NCBI GenBank assembly: GCA_947179155.2
Contig: OX359287.1
Location: 592,501-656,500, forward strand
Direction: 5' to 3'
Length of the DNA: 64,000 nucleotides
From: Hedera helix
Taxonomy: Eukaryota; Streptophyta; Magnoliopsida; Apiales; Araliaceae
Shown: positions 47,300 to 60,262 of the stretch, one piece after another
How the letters are laid out: each line of letters opens with the position of its first letter
How positions within the stretch are numbered: the stretch's first letter is position 1
The notes under the pieces: generated by a model
The model's database searches: none
What the model was told of the DNA's origin: nothing
The model's input: only the letters and a program-made list of their open reading frames with translations
Position numbers and translations under genes: made by a program

Positions 47300-49141
47300 C
47301 AATATGGGAAGAAGTGGAGGAATCATACAGATATTCTGAAAGTATCGTATCAGGCTCATAAACTGGAGAGGCCTTTTCCAAACATGGTTATCTCCTTTTC
47401 AAATGATGATTACCCTCTCAATGCTATAGAACCACATGAAGGTGCATTGGTTATCACAACATAAGTGGGCCTAGTAGATATGAAGCAGATAATAATTGAC
47501 AATGGGTCTTTAGTCGATATGTTGTACATCCATGCTTATCAAAGGATGGATTTGGAAGGGGTAAAGATAGAGGTCGGGCATAAGTCACCCTTGTACGGGT
47601 TCAGCAATGAGGCAACACATGTGATCGGGACAGTTGAATTACCATTGGTCTTCGGTATAACTCCTAAACAAATGCCAATCAAGGTAAAGTTTTTTGTTGT
47701 ATAAGTTGATTATGCCTATAATGCAATCTTGGGTCGAACAACTTTATCTACACTGCACGTTGTTACGTCGATCCCCCATTTCAAGATAAAGTTCCCAAAA
47801 CCACATAGGATTTTCGAGGTTAAGGGGATCTTGACATTGTAAAGGGGTATTATCAGCATACACTCACGTCGTCGGTTGTGTGAATCGGTAAGCAAAAGCA
47901 GGTGATGATAGTTGGCGTCGAGCCTTTTATCGAGGGAGTTACAGAGCCGTTGGCGTAGCCTGTCGAGGAGATTGAAGACGTAGAGTTGATCTTAGGCAAT
48001 TAGAATAAGCTAATCAAGATCGATACAGGGTAGGAGCTATCTATGCAGATATTTTTGCTTAAACGCCACATGATATGCCTAGGATAACCATAGACGTGGT
48101 AGTTTATAGGCTGGCAGTAGATCCAGATAGGAAATTAGTTCGATAGAAGAAGAGGATCTTCGCTTTAGAGCATCAAAAAATTATTGATGAAGAAGTTGTA
48201 AAGCTCTTGCATACTGAGGTTATCCCAAAGATTGATATCTAGAGTAGCTGGCGAACGTGATTTTAGTAAGAAAATAGTATGGGAAATAGAGGGTTTATAT
48301 CGACTATACAGGCCTTAACAAGGCATGTTTGAAGGATTTCTACCCACTCCCTGTTATTAATCAGTTAATTAATGCGACATCAGGACATTCTCTACTTAGT
48401 TTGTTGGACACCTTCTCGGGATAGAATCAAATTTTGATGTGCAAGGAAGACATCATGAAGATGACTTTCATCACACATCGGACAATTTATGCATACAAGA
48501 GGATGCCCTTCGGATTAATCAATGTAGGCATCATGTACCAGATGATGATGAATAAAGTATTCCAGAGGCAGATCAGGAAAAATATGGAGGTATATGTGGA
48601 TGACATGATTATCAAAAGCATAAGGGATCAGGATCACTTACAAGACTTTGAGGAGTACTTTTAGACAGTCAGACATTACGACATATAGTTCAATACCACA
48701 AAGTGTACGTTCAGACTCAGATCGGGTGAGTTCCTTAGTTATCCGATCATCAAGAGGGGGATTGAAGTCAATCTAGAGAAGCTTAAGGCAATTTTGGAGA
48801 TGAAGTCGCCACAAAATTTTAAAGATGTGCAGAGGTTAGCGGGTCGGGTGGTAACTCTTTAACAATTTATGCATAATCCAGCAAAACAATGTCTTTTGTT
48901 CTTTGATACACTGAAAGGACCGAATACCGAGAAAACATTTCAGTGGACAACGGAGTGCGAAGACATTTTTAAGGGAATCAAGAGGTATTTATCTTTGGCT
49001 CATTTGTTGTAAAAACCTTTTATCGAAGGAACCCCTTTACTTGTATTTGGCTGTGGGGGCAGTATTGGTTCCGGAATAAGGGGAGGTAGAGTCCGGTATA
49101 CTATGTCAATCATGCATTGAGGGACATGGAGACACAGTATC
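47300..49141 (+). pseudogene. Tat-like protease, reverse transcriptase and RNase H start
   Basis: The protease block is IIIDNGSLVDMLY with PLYGFSNEA (about 47485-47620). RT includes a degraded palm with YAYKRMPFGLINVG (about 48491) and the catalytic box VYVDDMIIKS (about 48590). RNase H begins near 48940 with FQWTTECED and reaches LLVFGCGGSIGS, ending where S4 inserted. Multiple stops and shifts are present. Integrase is not in the window. Confidence 0.85.
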
Positions 49142-50194
49142 TGTTAGAGTTCATGCCCTAGTGACCAATTATTTGATGTAATTGCTTATAATTTTTGATA
49201 TTATATTTGATTGAATAAATGAATTACTTTATTATGATTTTATTTACTGCGTTATATAAATGTTAGCTTAATAAAAGTCCTTAGAATAGTGATATGAATT
49301 ATATAACTTCAAGTATGTGACTTGAACATGAGATTATATAATTACAATTAGTATCATTACTCTTAAATGTCCCTCGTCTAGTGTTATTGTTAATGGGACA
49401 ACAATGATGCATTGAGACTAGTATGTGGATTGACCGATGGCAAAATCTCATTAATCATAAATATATAAGATATTGAGTCAATGCATAGGTACATGTTAGA
49501 GAACAATATACTGGACAGACCCACCATGAGAATTCTACGTGAAGCATTATGCAAAGTGTCATAAGAAATTCTCATAGTGACAATGATGTAATGATTCTCC
49601 GACCTTAAATCACTATATTATTACATGAGAAATTATGTACTTTGATATCATCAAAGGTCACCTTTTATAGGGTGGACAATAAAGGTGATTATTGGGTACA
49701 TCATGAATCGTGTGAGGAATACGAGTGATCTAGATGGAATTTAATCCTCTTATATAATAAGGATGATATCCATAAGCCTCTGATTAAGTAGGACTATGAA
49801 ATGCATGACCATGCTCAAATAGTGATTTGTTTCATATAGTCTACTCATTGATCAAGAAAACTCAGATTAAATTATGAAGAGTATGACACATTCCATGCCT
49901 CGAGTGTAATCTAGGATATCAGGGTTAAAAGGATTAAATTACATTGAAACATTGGTTACAAAAAAGGTTGCATTGAATCATCGATCTTATTATTACTTTG
50001 GTAGCATTGAATCTAGATGCCGCTCACTGTTTATAATTTTATAATATGATTTTAAAATTATTGTCAACGTAATAATAACTTATAGGGTCACACACTAAGA
50101 ACGTAATTAAAAGGGAATTAATTTAAATTGTAAGGATTTAAATATGTCAATATGATTGATAGTATTTAAATTACGAATTTAAATTAATAGGATA

Positions 50195-50252
<58 letters not shown>

Positions 50253-50678
50253 ATTTTATTTATTTTTAGGTTTTGGTTAATTCTTTTTTACTGCTATATA
50301 TATATATGATATATCAGCAAAGAAAGTCACGTAAGAAAAAAAATCTAAACCCTAGCCGCTTTTAGAAAGAGACTACAGAGAAAAATATACAGAAAATCTA
50401 GATCTTGGTGGCTAGTACCACAACTCCCTTTTGCTGCGGATCTTGTGACGATTCGCGGAGCGTTTGTGTGGATACCGTAGAGGCGAAGTTCTGTTAGATT
50501 ACGTTGAAGATTTGAAGTTGTTCCAGAAGTTTCATCATCTCCATTCAAGCTCGGATAATCAATAAAACAAATCTAAACCTCTGAATTAATATGTTTTCAT
50601 ATGGATCCTGTTTTAGGGTTTCAGAAATTATCTTAAAATTTTTAAATTCCGCTGCTTTTGCGATCCGAAATCCCTACA
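49142..50678 (+). mobile_element. S4: solo LTR inserted in Tat RNase H
   Basis: 1537 bp, TGTTAGAGTTCATGCCC to AAATCCCTACA, with flanks gtatc and atatc agreeing at four of five bases. An (AT)n run lies at about 50199-50248. The start sequence is of the Copia type. The Tat RNase H frame resumes directly after it. Confidence 0.8.
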
Positions 50679-51226
50679 ATATCCAAACTTGAAAAAATGT
50701 GTTTATGCCTTAGTGATTGCTAACAAAAAACTTTGCCATTACTTCCAAGGTTGGGTTATTATAATTTATACAAATTAGTCATTGAAGAAGGTGTTGCACA
50801 ACCAGATGCTTCGGGGGGGATGGTAGCTTGGGCTGTGGAATTATCAACCTCAGATGGTCATCAAAGGGACAAGCTTCGACTGACTTCATGGTTGAGTGTA
50901 CCTTTCTAGACGAAGGTCGGGTGAGGGAGTCAGCTATAGCTGTTGGGGTTATAACTAGGGGCAGTCAGCTCCATCATCTTCTTGGACTCTTTATGTGGAT
51001 GGATCATCTAACGCGGATGCTAGTGGGGCTGAGGTCATTCTAACCAATCCAAAAGCGTTCAAAGTTTAACAGACAATCAGGTTTCGATTTCGAGCTACTA
51101 ACAATGAAGCATAATATGAGGCAACACTGGCCGATTTGAGGTTGGCACAAAGTTTAGAAGTATGCCATACCTCGATCTTCAGTGATTCACAGTTGGTGGT
51201 TAAACAGATACAAGAAGGGTATGAGA
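50679..51226 (+). pseudogene. Tat-like RNase H, second part
   Basis: The region from about 50820 resembles the RNase H connection domain (GGMVAWAVELS). From 50988 the second RNase H block reads LYVDGSSNADASGAE, then FRATNNEA and SDSQLVVKQIQEGYE, the signature of the Tat archaeal-type RNase H. It ends abruptly at 51226. Confidence 0.85.
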
Positions 51227-52210
51227 TGATAAGTAGGATTTTATTCCTATTTATTAGGTATTTTTAGGCTTAATTAATTATGAGTTTTTAAGTATTTTAG
51301 GTCATTTTATATAATTTATGTAATTTTAAGTGTTTTTATTACTTTTATATTATTTTTATTTATTTTTAATTATTTTATATTTTGTTTTGTAGGAAAAATA
51401 AGCTTGGGGGCAAATCTGTAAATTCAGCAAGAATCTGATGGCATTTTTGTAAAATATAGAAAAGACTGATGGCAAAATGGTAATTTAAGCTGCTGAATGG
51501 CAGAACCGTAGCAAGGATGGCAGCCGCGCAATGCGCGCGTATAGAAGAGGCGCGGATCTGGGACGACGTCGTTTGGTCGAGAAGGAAAGAAGAAGGGTCG
51601 CGCCATGCGCGGTCAAACAGAGGAGAAAAAAAACACACGCGCAATGTGCGCGATTGGCTGAGGCATCTGACGTCATCCGAGCGTGTTGACTGGGTCAAAG
51701 TGAGCAGAGGGGTTGTTTGGCGACGCGTTAATTATTCCAGATAAGATTATTTCGAGATTTATTGGTACTTTTTGATTCCAAATTGGATTTTAATTCCACA
51801 TCAGCTTAGGATTATTATTGTACTTCTATAAATATATTAGGAGAGCTCATTAACAGATTATTATATACAATTAGGAGCTCTCTCTCTCAGGTTTTTCTTG
51901 TACATTATTTTTATTATGTTTAACTAGTTTTATTATTCAGTTCTAGGAAATTTCAAATTTGATTATAATTAATGGTTTAATCAATTCAGTAATATTATTT
52001 ATTCTTTCTTACATGAAATTATTTATGATAATCTGTTTTAATTGTTTATTTGATATTGAGTTTGATTGATTTAATTTTGGCCTGTTGAGTTGATCAAATT
52101 ATTATCAATTGCTAGATTTAGGAATTATATTACGTCTAATTGATATTGTTTCTAATCGTTGATAGTGAATAGTGATAGATGATTATGGTCAAGCTTTTGT
52201 TTATTGTTAT
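51227..52210 (+). mobile_element. D: plus-strand Athila-type LTR fragment
   Basis: It begins TGATAAGTAGGATTTT and is related to the minus-strand LTRs that start at 53763 and 63302. It is closest to the latter over its last half. It contains GACGACGTCGTTT and the palindrome CGCGCA-A-TGCGCG (51525-51537), and a TATA-like CTATAAATATATT near 51827. It is truncated at about 52210, where it meets LTR A in opposite orientation. Confidence 0.7.
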
Positions 52211-53763
52211 GAATATTAATGTAATAGTGCAAGTAAGAGTCGTTCCCATAAAGAATGATTATTTAATTTTATGTTTTCGCAAACAAAAATTGGGTGATTT
52301 TTAATTGAAGAAATAATTAAAATAAAATTAATTAAAATAAATATGCAAGAAATAAATAAGAAGAAAAAACCTTGGTTTAAGTTAACATCCATCATCAAGA
52401 ATTTACAACTGATAACTGACACAAGAATAACTCAATTCATATTTTAAATATTCAACGTGGAATAATTACTCCCATTCGAATAATTTTCCTATCTCTCCTT
52501 AATTTTAGTTAAGCAGAAACAAGTGATCTAAATAACCCTTTCTACTAAATAATCTCAGACAAGAGCTAAAGATTTAACCTAGTAGCAACATAAAGAAATA
52601 GAGAGATCATTGAACTAAACAGCACAATCCAAGCGTCTGCATTTAATCTAGATGAATATTTTTTCTAAGACATAACAATCTTTTGATATACAAAAATAAT
52701 TATTAATCTTAGTTGCTTCGCAAATTAAAGTGACCAAACAATTACGAATTTGATATTTAATTTAGTATGCATCCTAGCAATCAAACGAATTAATCATAAA
52801 ATTAAACACAGAAAAATATTCAATACTCAAAATATAAATTGAACAATTAAAATAAATTAGATCTCACAGTGTATAAATCTTGATGGCTTCAATCACTTAA
52901 ACCAAGAAAAATAATTTAACAACTCATAATTGTAGAGAACACCAAAGAATAGAAGAGAGAATTTTTCTAATAGAAAAGTTGTATCTTACATTGGGTCTCA
53001 AGACCTCTATTTATAAGCTTCATAAACCTCCTAACCCTAATAAGATTTACAATTAAAAATAAAAAAAAATAAAATAATTATTATCCTAACCCTAATTGGA
53101 ATTAAAATTCAATTTAAAATAAATATAAAAATTCTATTTATTTTTCCTTTTCTAATTTGCTTTTGGAACATTTAATTTATTTGTTTCATATTGGAAACCA
53201 CGCGGAAACAAAAGAAAGAATAAACCGCCAGCTACTGACACGTGTTCCTTTTTTTTTTTTTTTGGCAAGTACTGTGCATTGCGCGGATTTACTTCCTATG
53301 GGTGACCATGCATTGCGCGGTACCTGTTTTAGCCGAGTAGACTAAAACAGCATTGTTCTTGGCTGCATCGTTTTCTTCTAATTCTGTGCATTGCGCGGTT
53401 TGTACCCAGCTGCTCTCAAGCGACGTCGTTATATTCCAGCTGGCTAAACTAACTTCCGCGCATGGCGCTTGACCAAATGATTCTTGCACTGAACGACGTC
53501 GTTGCAGCCCAGCGTCTTCTGATTTCTTGCACTCATTGCGCAAATTCCTTTTAACAGATTATTTACAGAAATGCCCTCAGCTTTAATTTTCCTACAAAAA
53601 TAAATATAAATTAATTAAAAATAGATAAAAATAATATAAAAATACTAAAAATAATAATAATACATAATGATAAATAAAACACCTAAAACACTAAAAATAC
53701 TTAAAAACTTACAAATAATTAAGTATAAAATACCTAATAAATTGATATAAAATCAACTTATCA
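52211..53763 (-). repeat. LTR A, 3' LTR of the Athila-like element
   Basis: It starts (minus strand) TGATAAGTTGATTTT at 53763. The last 50 bases or so are missing at the junction with D. It holds AACGACGTCGTT near 53491 and several CCGCGCAATGCA half-palindromes. Confidence 0.85.
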
Positions 53764-55175
53764 AATACCCCCACACTTAACTCTTTGTTTGTCCTCAAGC
53801 AAAACAAGAATAAAAATTAAAAATAATAACCAAACAACTTACTCGAGCAATAAATCAATTCAAATTTCAACATCAACCTTAAAGATTTTTTAAATGATAA
53901 CTCAAAGAAAATTTCAAAATATGCAAAGATCAAAATTTTAACATATTTATCAATTCTATTTTAATCAAGACCTTTTGTATGTGTGAATTCAAATGTATCA
54001 AATTAATCAAAACTCAGATAAGTTTCGGTCTTTAATTACCTTATAAAAGATATTTAACAAAATTCAATATACTTATCTTTTACATCACTCTTTATTAATA
54101 TAGGAAAATATAAATTAGGAGATCAAAAGGTTTTAAACAATTAGTCACACTAGGATCATTAATATCAATTTTACAAATATTTTTCCAATTTTTTCCCTTT
54201 GAATGGGTGCATTTTATGTTTCATCTCATTTTTTCTTTCTTTTTTCATTTCTTTTTTTTTCTTTTCTTTAGTGAGTTCATTTTATGCTCCATCTCACTTT
54301 TTCATGTGTTTTTGAGTGAGTGCGTTTTACGCTCTATCTCAACCCACCACAAGATTTTTTCCTTCAATAATAATCCTAGAAAAATTACCTAAATCATCTC
54401 CTCCAAATTATATTTTGTCCTATATTTTACTTTATATAATGATTAAATAAGATATAGAGCTCAAAAATATATTTCATAAGTATTTAACCATTTAAACATT
54501 ATTTTAATTAAAACTAGCTCAAACAAATGGATATAAGTGCATAAAAATTTAAAGGATCTCAAACAAAGTAATAATCAACAATAAGTCAAAATTCAGACTA
54601 AGCAAAAATTTATTATTTTTTCAAAAGTTATTAAATAAAAATCAAGATTTTATTATTGGCTAAAATTTAAAATTCAATTAACTCATTGCTCAAGTAACAC
54701 ATCCTAAAAATAAAATAAAAAACTACCCCATTTTCGTAGGAAACACGGTTACACTTAACATGTGCAACAAACCTTTAAACCCTAAGTGGACGAGTTATGT
54801 CTCGTGAGGGTTTGCAATGAATTTACCCACAAAATTCAAAATTTCAAAAATTTAAAATTCCCTAATTTTTTCAAAATATGGCATAAAAATAACAAAAAAT
54901 CTAAATTCCTTCCCCCACACTTAAAATTTATATTGTCCCCAATGTAAAAAAGAAAAAGGCACAGTTAACTAAAATATAAATGCAAAACTAAAAAGAAAGA
55001 AAATTATACTCCCCTTAGGTTGCCTCCCAAGCAACGCCTTTGTTTATTGTCATTGGCTCGACAACATGATAAATCATCACGTCACTCTAATTCCATGAAT
55101 TTTAAGTACCCCATCCATCACGTTATTCTTCATTGGTAGATTCAATCTCCCTTGTACTCGACATGAATGTTCAAC
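53764..55175 (-). other. Non-coding 3' region of the Athila-like element
   Basis: It contains two polypurine tracts, 53764-53776 (next to the LTR) and about 54912-54950 (AAGTGTGGGGGAAGG preceded by CATTGGGGACAATAT). The latter is the internal tract characteristic of Athila elements. A hairpin-like motif with GTGCGTTTTACGCT is repeated in 54200-54345. No envelope-like frame was found. Confidence 0.7.
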
Positions 55176-56189
55176 TCATTTTTCAAGTAATAAATATTGG
55201 AGATAACTATGAAGATTCTTTAAATTCAGAATGGGATCCTGCAAAACAAGAGATAAAAATTTGTCATGAGTAACAGACAATGGAATGGAAATAATTACAT
55301 TATCATCAAAAATCATTGGCAAAAAATTTAATGGAGCTTCATCGTCCTTCAAATCTTGTTTCAGCTCAATTGTTTCTTCTTCCTTTAACTCCAAATTGTT
55401 GGTAATTGCAATCTCTAACTTTTTCTTGTTTATTTTCGCAACAACTTCCACCACCTTAGGCATGTCATCATAAAAAATAACATCGTTGTCTATATTAATA
55501 TTGTTCGCTTCACTGATGTTGTTTGCTTTCTCTTGCTTCGGTGATGGAGGGACTGTTTTTTCTGGATCTTCTATATCGTTACCACTTCGTAACACTTGTG
55601 CACTTGTATTCTCCGTTAGATTATCCATCGTTTGAGAAGGTACTTGCTTAAAACTTTGGTCCTCCAATTGATTAATTGCGGTTGTCATTTGTCCCATTTG
55701 TTTTTCTAAATTCTGTATATTTGCCTTCATTTCCTATTGAAATTGCAAAATGTTAGTGCTAAGTTGTTTAACTATATCCTCTAAAGACATATCAGAATTA
55801 AATGATTGGCCCTGTTGTTGTTGGGGGTATGAATGCAGGTATTGTTGATAACTTGGGAAATTCTGATTTGTAAACGGATTCATTTGTGGATTCTCATAGC
55901 CAAAATTAGGATGATTCCTCCATCCTGAATTATACACTTTTGAATAGGGATCATATTTCCATTGGGGTTGACCAGTGAAACCATTTGCTATATTGACTTG
56001 TGCATAGGACTCCTCTCGAAGAATAGGGCACATATTAGTTGAATGTCCTATTGCTGTACAAATCCTACAAGCTTCCACTGGTTGCGAATTACTTGCAACC
56101 ATTTGGTAAACAAGAGAAGTTAGGGTATCAATTTGTTGCTCAAGAGAAGAAATAGTTACCTCATTGACATAATTATGCATGACTTTCAT
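55176..56189 (-). pseudogene. Athila-like gag C-terminal half with one in-frame stop
   Basis: The upper segment starts MKVMHNYVNEVTISSLEQQI and includes a cysteine/histidine cluster (CRICTAIGHSTNMC), then Asn/Gln/Tyr-rich sequence. A single TAG at 55736-55734 separates it from MKANIQNLEKQMGQMTTAI, VLRSGNDIEDPE and an acidic tail, in the same frame. About 330 codons remain from a normally much longer gag. The leader to the primer site is only about 120 bases, so the N-terminal capsid part is missing. Whether the stop is read through is unknown. Confidence 0.8.
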
Positions 56190-56308
56190 CCTTAACCTGC
56201 ACCACTAAATTAAATTATGAAAAACTAGAAAAATAAAATTTTAAAAAAAAAAGTTACTAAATTAAATAAATATTTACAAAAGCACAAAATTAAATTAAAA
56301 GCACGTCC

Positions 56309-56327
56309 CCGGCAACGACGCCAAAAT
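56309..56327 (-). promoter_or_regulatory. Athila-type primer-binding site
   Basis: TTTTGGCGTCGTTGCCGG on the minus strand differs at one base from the usual Athila site TTTTGGCGCCGTTGCCGG. Confidence 0.85.
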
Positions 56328-56331
56328 TTGG

Positions 56332-57619
56332 TGTGATGTTGCAAGCACCCAAAATAAAAATCTTATTTTGGAAAAATATTAATGTAATAGTGCAAGTAAG
56401 AGTCGATCCCACAAAGAATAATTATTTAATTTTATGTTTTCGCAAACAAAAATTGGGGGATTTTTAATTGAAGAAATAATTTAAATAAAATTAATTTAAA
56501 TAAATATGCAAGAAATAAATAAGAAGAAAAAGCCTTGGTTTAAGTTAACATCCACCATTAAGAATTTACAGCTGATCACTGACGCAAGAATAACTCAATT
56601 CATATTTTAAATATTCAACGTGGAATAATTACTCCCATTCGAATAATTTTCCTATCTCTCATTAATTTTAGTTAAGCAGAAACAAGGGATTTAAATAACC
56701 CTTACTACTAAATAATCTCAGACAAGCGCTAAAAATTTAACCTAGTAGCAACATAAAGAAATAGAGAGATCATTGAACTAAACAACACAATCCAAGCGTC
56801 TGCATTTAATCTAGATGAATATTTTTCCTAAGACATAACAATCTTTTGATATGCAAAATAATTATTAATCTTAGTTGCTTCGCAAATTAAAGTGACCAAA
56901 CAATTACGAATTTGATATTTAATTTAGTAGTAGATTTCAACGAATAATAAACTAGTATGCATCTTAGCAATCAAACGAATTAATCATAAAATTAAACACA
57001 GAAAAATATTCAATACTCAAAATATAAATTGAACAATTAAAATAAATTAGATCTCACAGTGTATAAATCTTGATGGCTTCAATCACTTAAACCAAGAAAA
57101 ATAATTTAGCTACTCATAATTGTAGAGAACACCAAAGAATAGAAGAGAGAATTTTTTTAATAGAAAAGTTGTATCTTACATTGGGTCTCAAGCCCTCTAT
57201 TTATAGGCTTCATAACTAATAGAATTTAAAATTAAAAATAAAAGAAAAAGAAAAAAATTATTATCCTAACCCTAATTGGAATTAAAATTCAATTTAAAAT
57301 AAATATAAAAATTCTATTTATTTTTCCTTTTCCAATTTGTTTTTGGAACATTTAATTTATTTGTTTCATGTTGGAAACCACACGGAAACAAAAGAAAGAA
57401 TAAGCCGCCAACTGCTGACACATGTTACTTTTTTTCTTTTTCTTTTTGGCAAGCGCCGCGCATTGCGCGGTACCTGTTTTAGCCGCGTAGACCAAAACAA
57501 CATCGTTCTTAGCTGCGTCTTTTTTTTCTAATTCCATGCATGGCGCGGTTTGTACCCAACTGTTCTCAAACGATGTCGTTATATTCCAGCTGGCTGAACT
57601 AACTTCCGTGCATGGCGCA
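56332..57619 (-). repeat. LTR B, main part (5' LTR of the Athila-like element)
   Basis: It aligns with LTR A almost base for base. One 27-base segment near 56928 is present here and absent from A; it is bounded by TAGTA repeats. The LTR is interrupted at 57619 by the hAT element and continues at 61559-61638, where its first 200 or so bases are missing. Confidence 0.85.
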
Positions 57620-58254
57620 TAGACATACACATTGGGCCAGCCTGGCCTGGTCCAGCCCGGGCTTGACGGGCCTTGTCCGTTGACCAGGCCAGGCCAGGCT
57701 TTGACGTTTAGAAGAGGAGGCCGGGCCGGGCCGGGCTTTACCTATAAAAAGTAAGCCTGCGTCAGCCTGGGGCCCGGGCCAGGCTAGGCCATTACGTTGC
57801 ATTTTTTTTTTAATCGGTGTTTATTATATATGCTTGGTTGGGACTTAAGACTTGAGAGTTGAGACTGATAGGACAACCGGGCAAGGCACGCCACACACAA
57901 ACACACTCAGTCACTCACACACACTAAACAAGTGAAATGTACCTATGTTTTCAACTATAGTGACAAGTTATATAGGTATTCAACCAGACAAGTGACATGA
58001 TATATATATATATATATATACTCATAATTTTTAAAACATAATGCGAGTCGTCCTTATTAAAAAAGGAAATAAAAATTGATGTATTTATTAAAATTAATGT
58101 AATAGAAATTTACAAATTACAACTTATAAATTACAATAATGAATAATTATAAGTTTATAACTTTAAAGTATAACTTAAGTAATAATTAAGTATTCATTGA
58201 TTAAAAATATTTGTCTTCAAAATTTTAAAATATATGTCTTCAAATTTTCAATAC

Positions 58255-58743
58255 TTATGGAATTGAACTTTCAACAGTTTTTGCTTCGACTTCGAGATTG
58301 TCAGAGCTATCTTGATCGTCTATTACGTCTTGTATTCTTCTTTGCGCGGCTAAATAATCTCTATAACAAATGCATATTTCCAATGATTCTGGATTAAGTC
58401 TGCTTCTTTTTTCATCTAATACCCTGCCAGATAAAGAAAAACAAGATTTCGAAGCTACGGTACTAGCTTGGATAGTTAGTGAATCACGGGGCATCGCGGC
58501 CAAAGTAGGAAATTGTCGTTTATGTTTATTCCAGAATGTGAGAATATTAAAATTTTCAAATTCTTCTACAGTCATAAAACTCCTAAAATCGGTATTACAA
58601 TATAAACCAAGTTCGTTTAAACTACTCGTGTGTGTTGAAGTTTTTGGTTTCTTGGATAGTGTTTTTAATAAGTTGGCATATTTAGAAGATGAAGGGGCAG
58701 GGGGCGGTGCACGTATAGATGTACAATATACAGATTCATACAA
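58255..58743 (-). pseudogene. hAT transposase C-terminal dimerisation domain
   Basis: The hATC region is well preserved: FWNKHKRQFPTLAAMPRDSL, then the STVASKSCFSLSGRVLDEKR block. The usual E in VASES is K here. It ends with an acidic tail. It is separated from the central domain by about 400 bases that are frame-broken. Confidence 0.88.
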
Positions 58744-59149
58744 TTTATAAAATTCAGTAAAATGTAGTATTAAATTTTAATTTAAGGTTGTCAATATTAC
58801 TAGTACCTATATTTTCAACTATATCTTCCAAAATACTTTCTATACCTTCTAATTTTATAATTGGGTTTAATGCAGCAGCACAAGTAATAACAGTTGGCAT
58901 GTCTTCAATGTATTTTTAAAATTTTTCTTCCATTGACAAAATAAGGGGAGACCAAATTTAATTATTTTTAAATTCTTTAAACATAAATGATATTTCTAAA
59001 CATGTATACAAAACATGATGAATTGTAAGATAATAAACAACAGATAATATTTTTGTGTGTTTTTTAAAAACTTTAAGAATACTTAAAAGTTGACCAAGTA
59101 GATCCCAGTCTTCGTTTGTTAATTCATAAACTATCAAAGTATTATAAAG

Positions 59150-59818
59150 CTACATAAGTATATTTTTACGTTTATAAACATCTCTAAACATATCATATGT
59201 ACTATTCCACCTAGTGTTATTATCATATTTTACTCTTTTTAAATTTTTCTCCTCTTGCATGACAAAAATGTCTAAAACTTTGAATTTTTCTATTTGAACC
59301 ATACACACACACTTAATCATATCATGAATTTTAGATATAGTCATTTCTAAATAATTGAATCCGGATTGAACAATTAAATTTATTATATGACAAACACATC
59401 TAACATGAAAAAATGCACCGTTTATTACAGGTAACAAATCATTTTTTAACATGGTAACATCACTAGTGTTATTGCTTGCATTATCTAAACTAGTACTCAT
59501 TATTTTATTTTTAATTTTAAAAATACGAATAATCTCCATAATTTGACCATATATTGTTTGAACAGTATGAGTTAATTCAAAAAATTCAAAATCTATAATT
59601 CTTTTTTGCATAACCATTTCAACATCTATCCAATGAACAGTCCTACAAATATAGCTAACTCCAGGTTGATGATTAGCAAACCAAATATCACTTCTTAAAC
59701 TAATTTTACCGTCAAAATTGTCAAAATATTCAATTAGTTCTTTTTTAGCTTTATTATATAATTTAATAGCATCACGTTTAGTAGTTGTTCTACTTACTTG
59801 TTTATATTTCGGTTGCAA
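59150..59818 (-). pseudogene. hAT transposase central domain
   Basis: The frame reads SLRSDIWFANHQPGVSYI, SLDNASNNTSDVTML, and HVRCVCHIINLIVQSG, the RCxxHxxNL motif of the RNase H-like fold. WNSTYDMF marks the next block. It is in frame with the upstream part, from which a TAA at 59827-59825 separates it. Confidence 0.9.
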
Positions 59819-59824
59819 TCCGGA

Positions 59825-60262
59825 TTAAATGTACTCAATACAACGTTGATCGGCAAAAAAATTGAATGGGAGCTCCTTCTCGATCACTAGTCTGGCTTGC
59901 AACTCTTTTTCTAATATTTGATCATAACTCCAACTATGACCGAAACGATCAATTTGTGTTTGGGAGCTTTCATCGGTTAGTTTATGCCTTTGTAAACACG
60001 ATTGATAGTGTCGCTGTAGTGTGTTATTGTCTTTAGTACCAAATAAGGCATTGCATATTTTGCGTTGAGCCTTTTTAATACCATCGGCAGCCCACACTTC
60101 GATGAAATGTTCCCAAACTGGCGCCGTATGTTTGTTTTGTTCACCGGTAGGACGTGAAAATAACGGACTCGAACTCGTTCCGCTATCAGGCCGAATGCTA
60201 TTTTGGTCGTTTTGAATAAATTGTGGAATTTGTGATCCGGATGCAGTGTTAAAGGAATCCAT
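59825..60262 (-). pseudogene. hAT transposase N-terminus with degenerate BED finger
   Basis: The likely start is ATG at 60262 (MDSFNTASGSQIPQ). VWEHFIEVWAADGIKKAQRKI precedes the putative zinc-binding site, where only C-N-A-L-F and H-Y-Q-S-C remain. The first cysteine of the usual CxxC is absent. The frame ends at a TAA, 59827-59825. Confidence 0.85.

Larger units (their letters stand above)
35217..51226 (+). mobile_element. Tat-like Ty3/gypsy retrotransposon, split by nested insertions
   Basis: The element's own pieces are the 5' LTR (35217-35768), leader (35769-36267), gag region (39123-40312), protease/RT/RNase H (47300-49141) and more RNase H (50679-51226). Solo LTRs S1, S2 and S4 separate them. 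The pieces read in one direction and in the correct order. Removing each insertion with one copy of its duplication restores plausible Tat sequence order. The element is cut at 51226 by Athila-type LTR sequence and does not resume in the window. Confidence 0.8.

Noticed and set aside
52911..53300. Separate gene near the conserved minus-strand LTR sequence
   Set aside because: The same sequence is repeated at 57111-57440, so it is LTR, not a host gene.
58370..58750. Plus-strand frame of 126 codons
   Set aside because: It is the antisense of the conserved hAT dimerisation domain.
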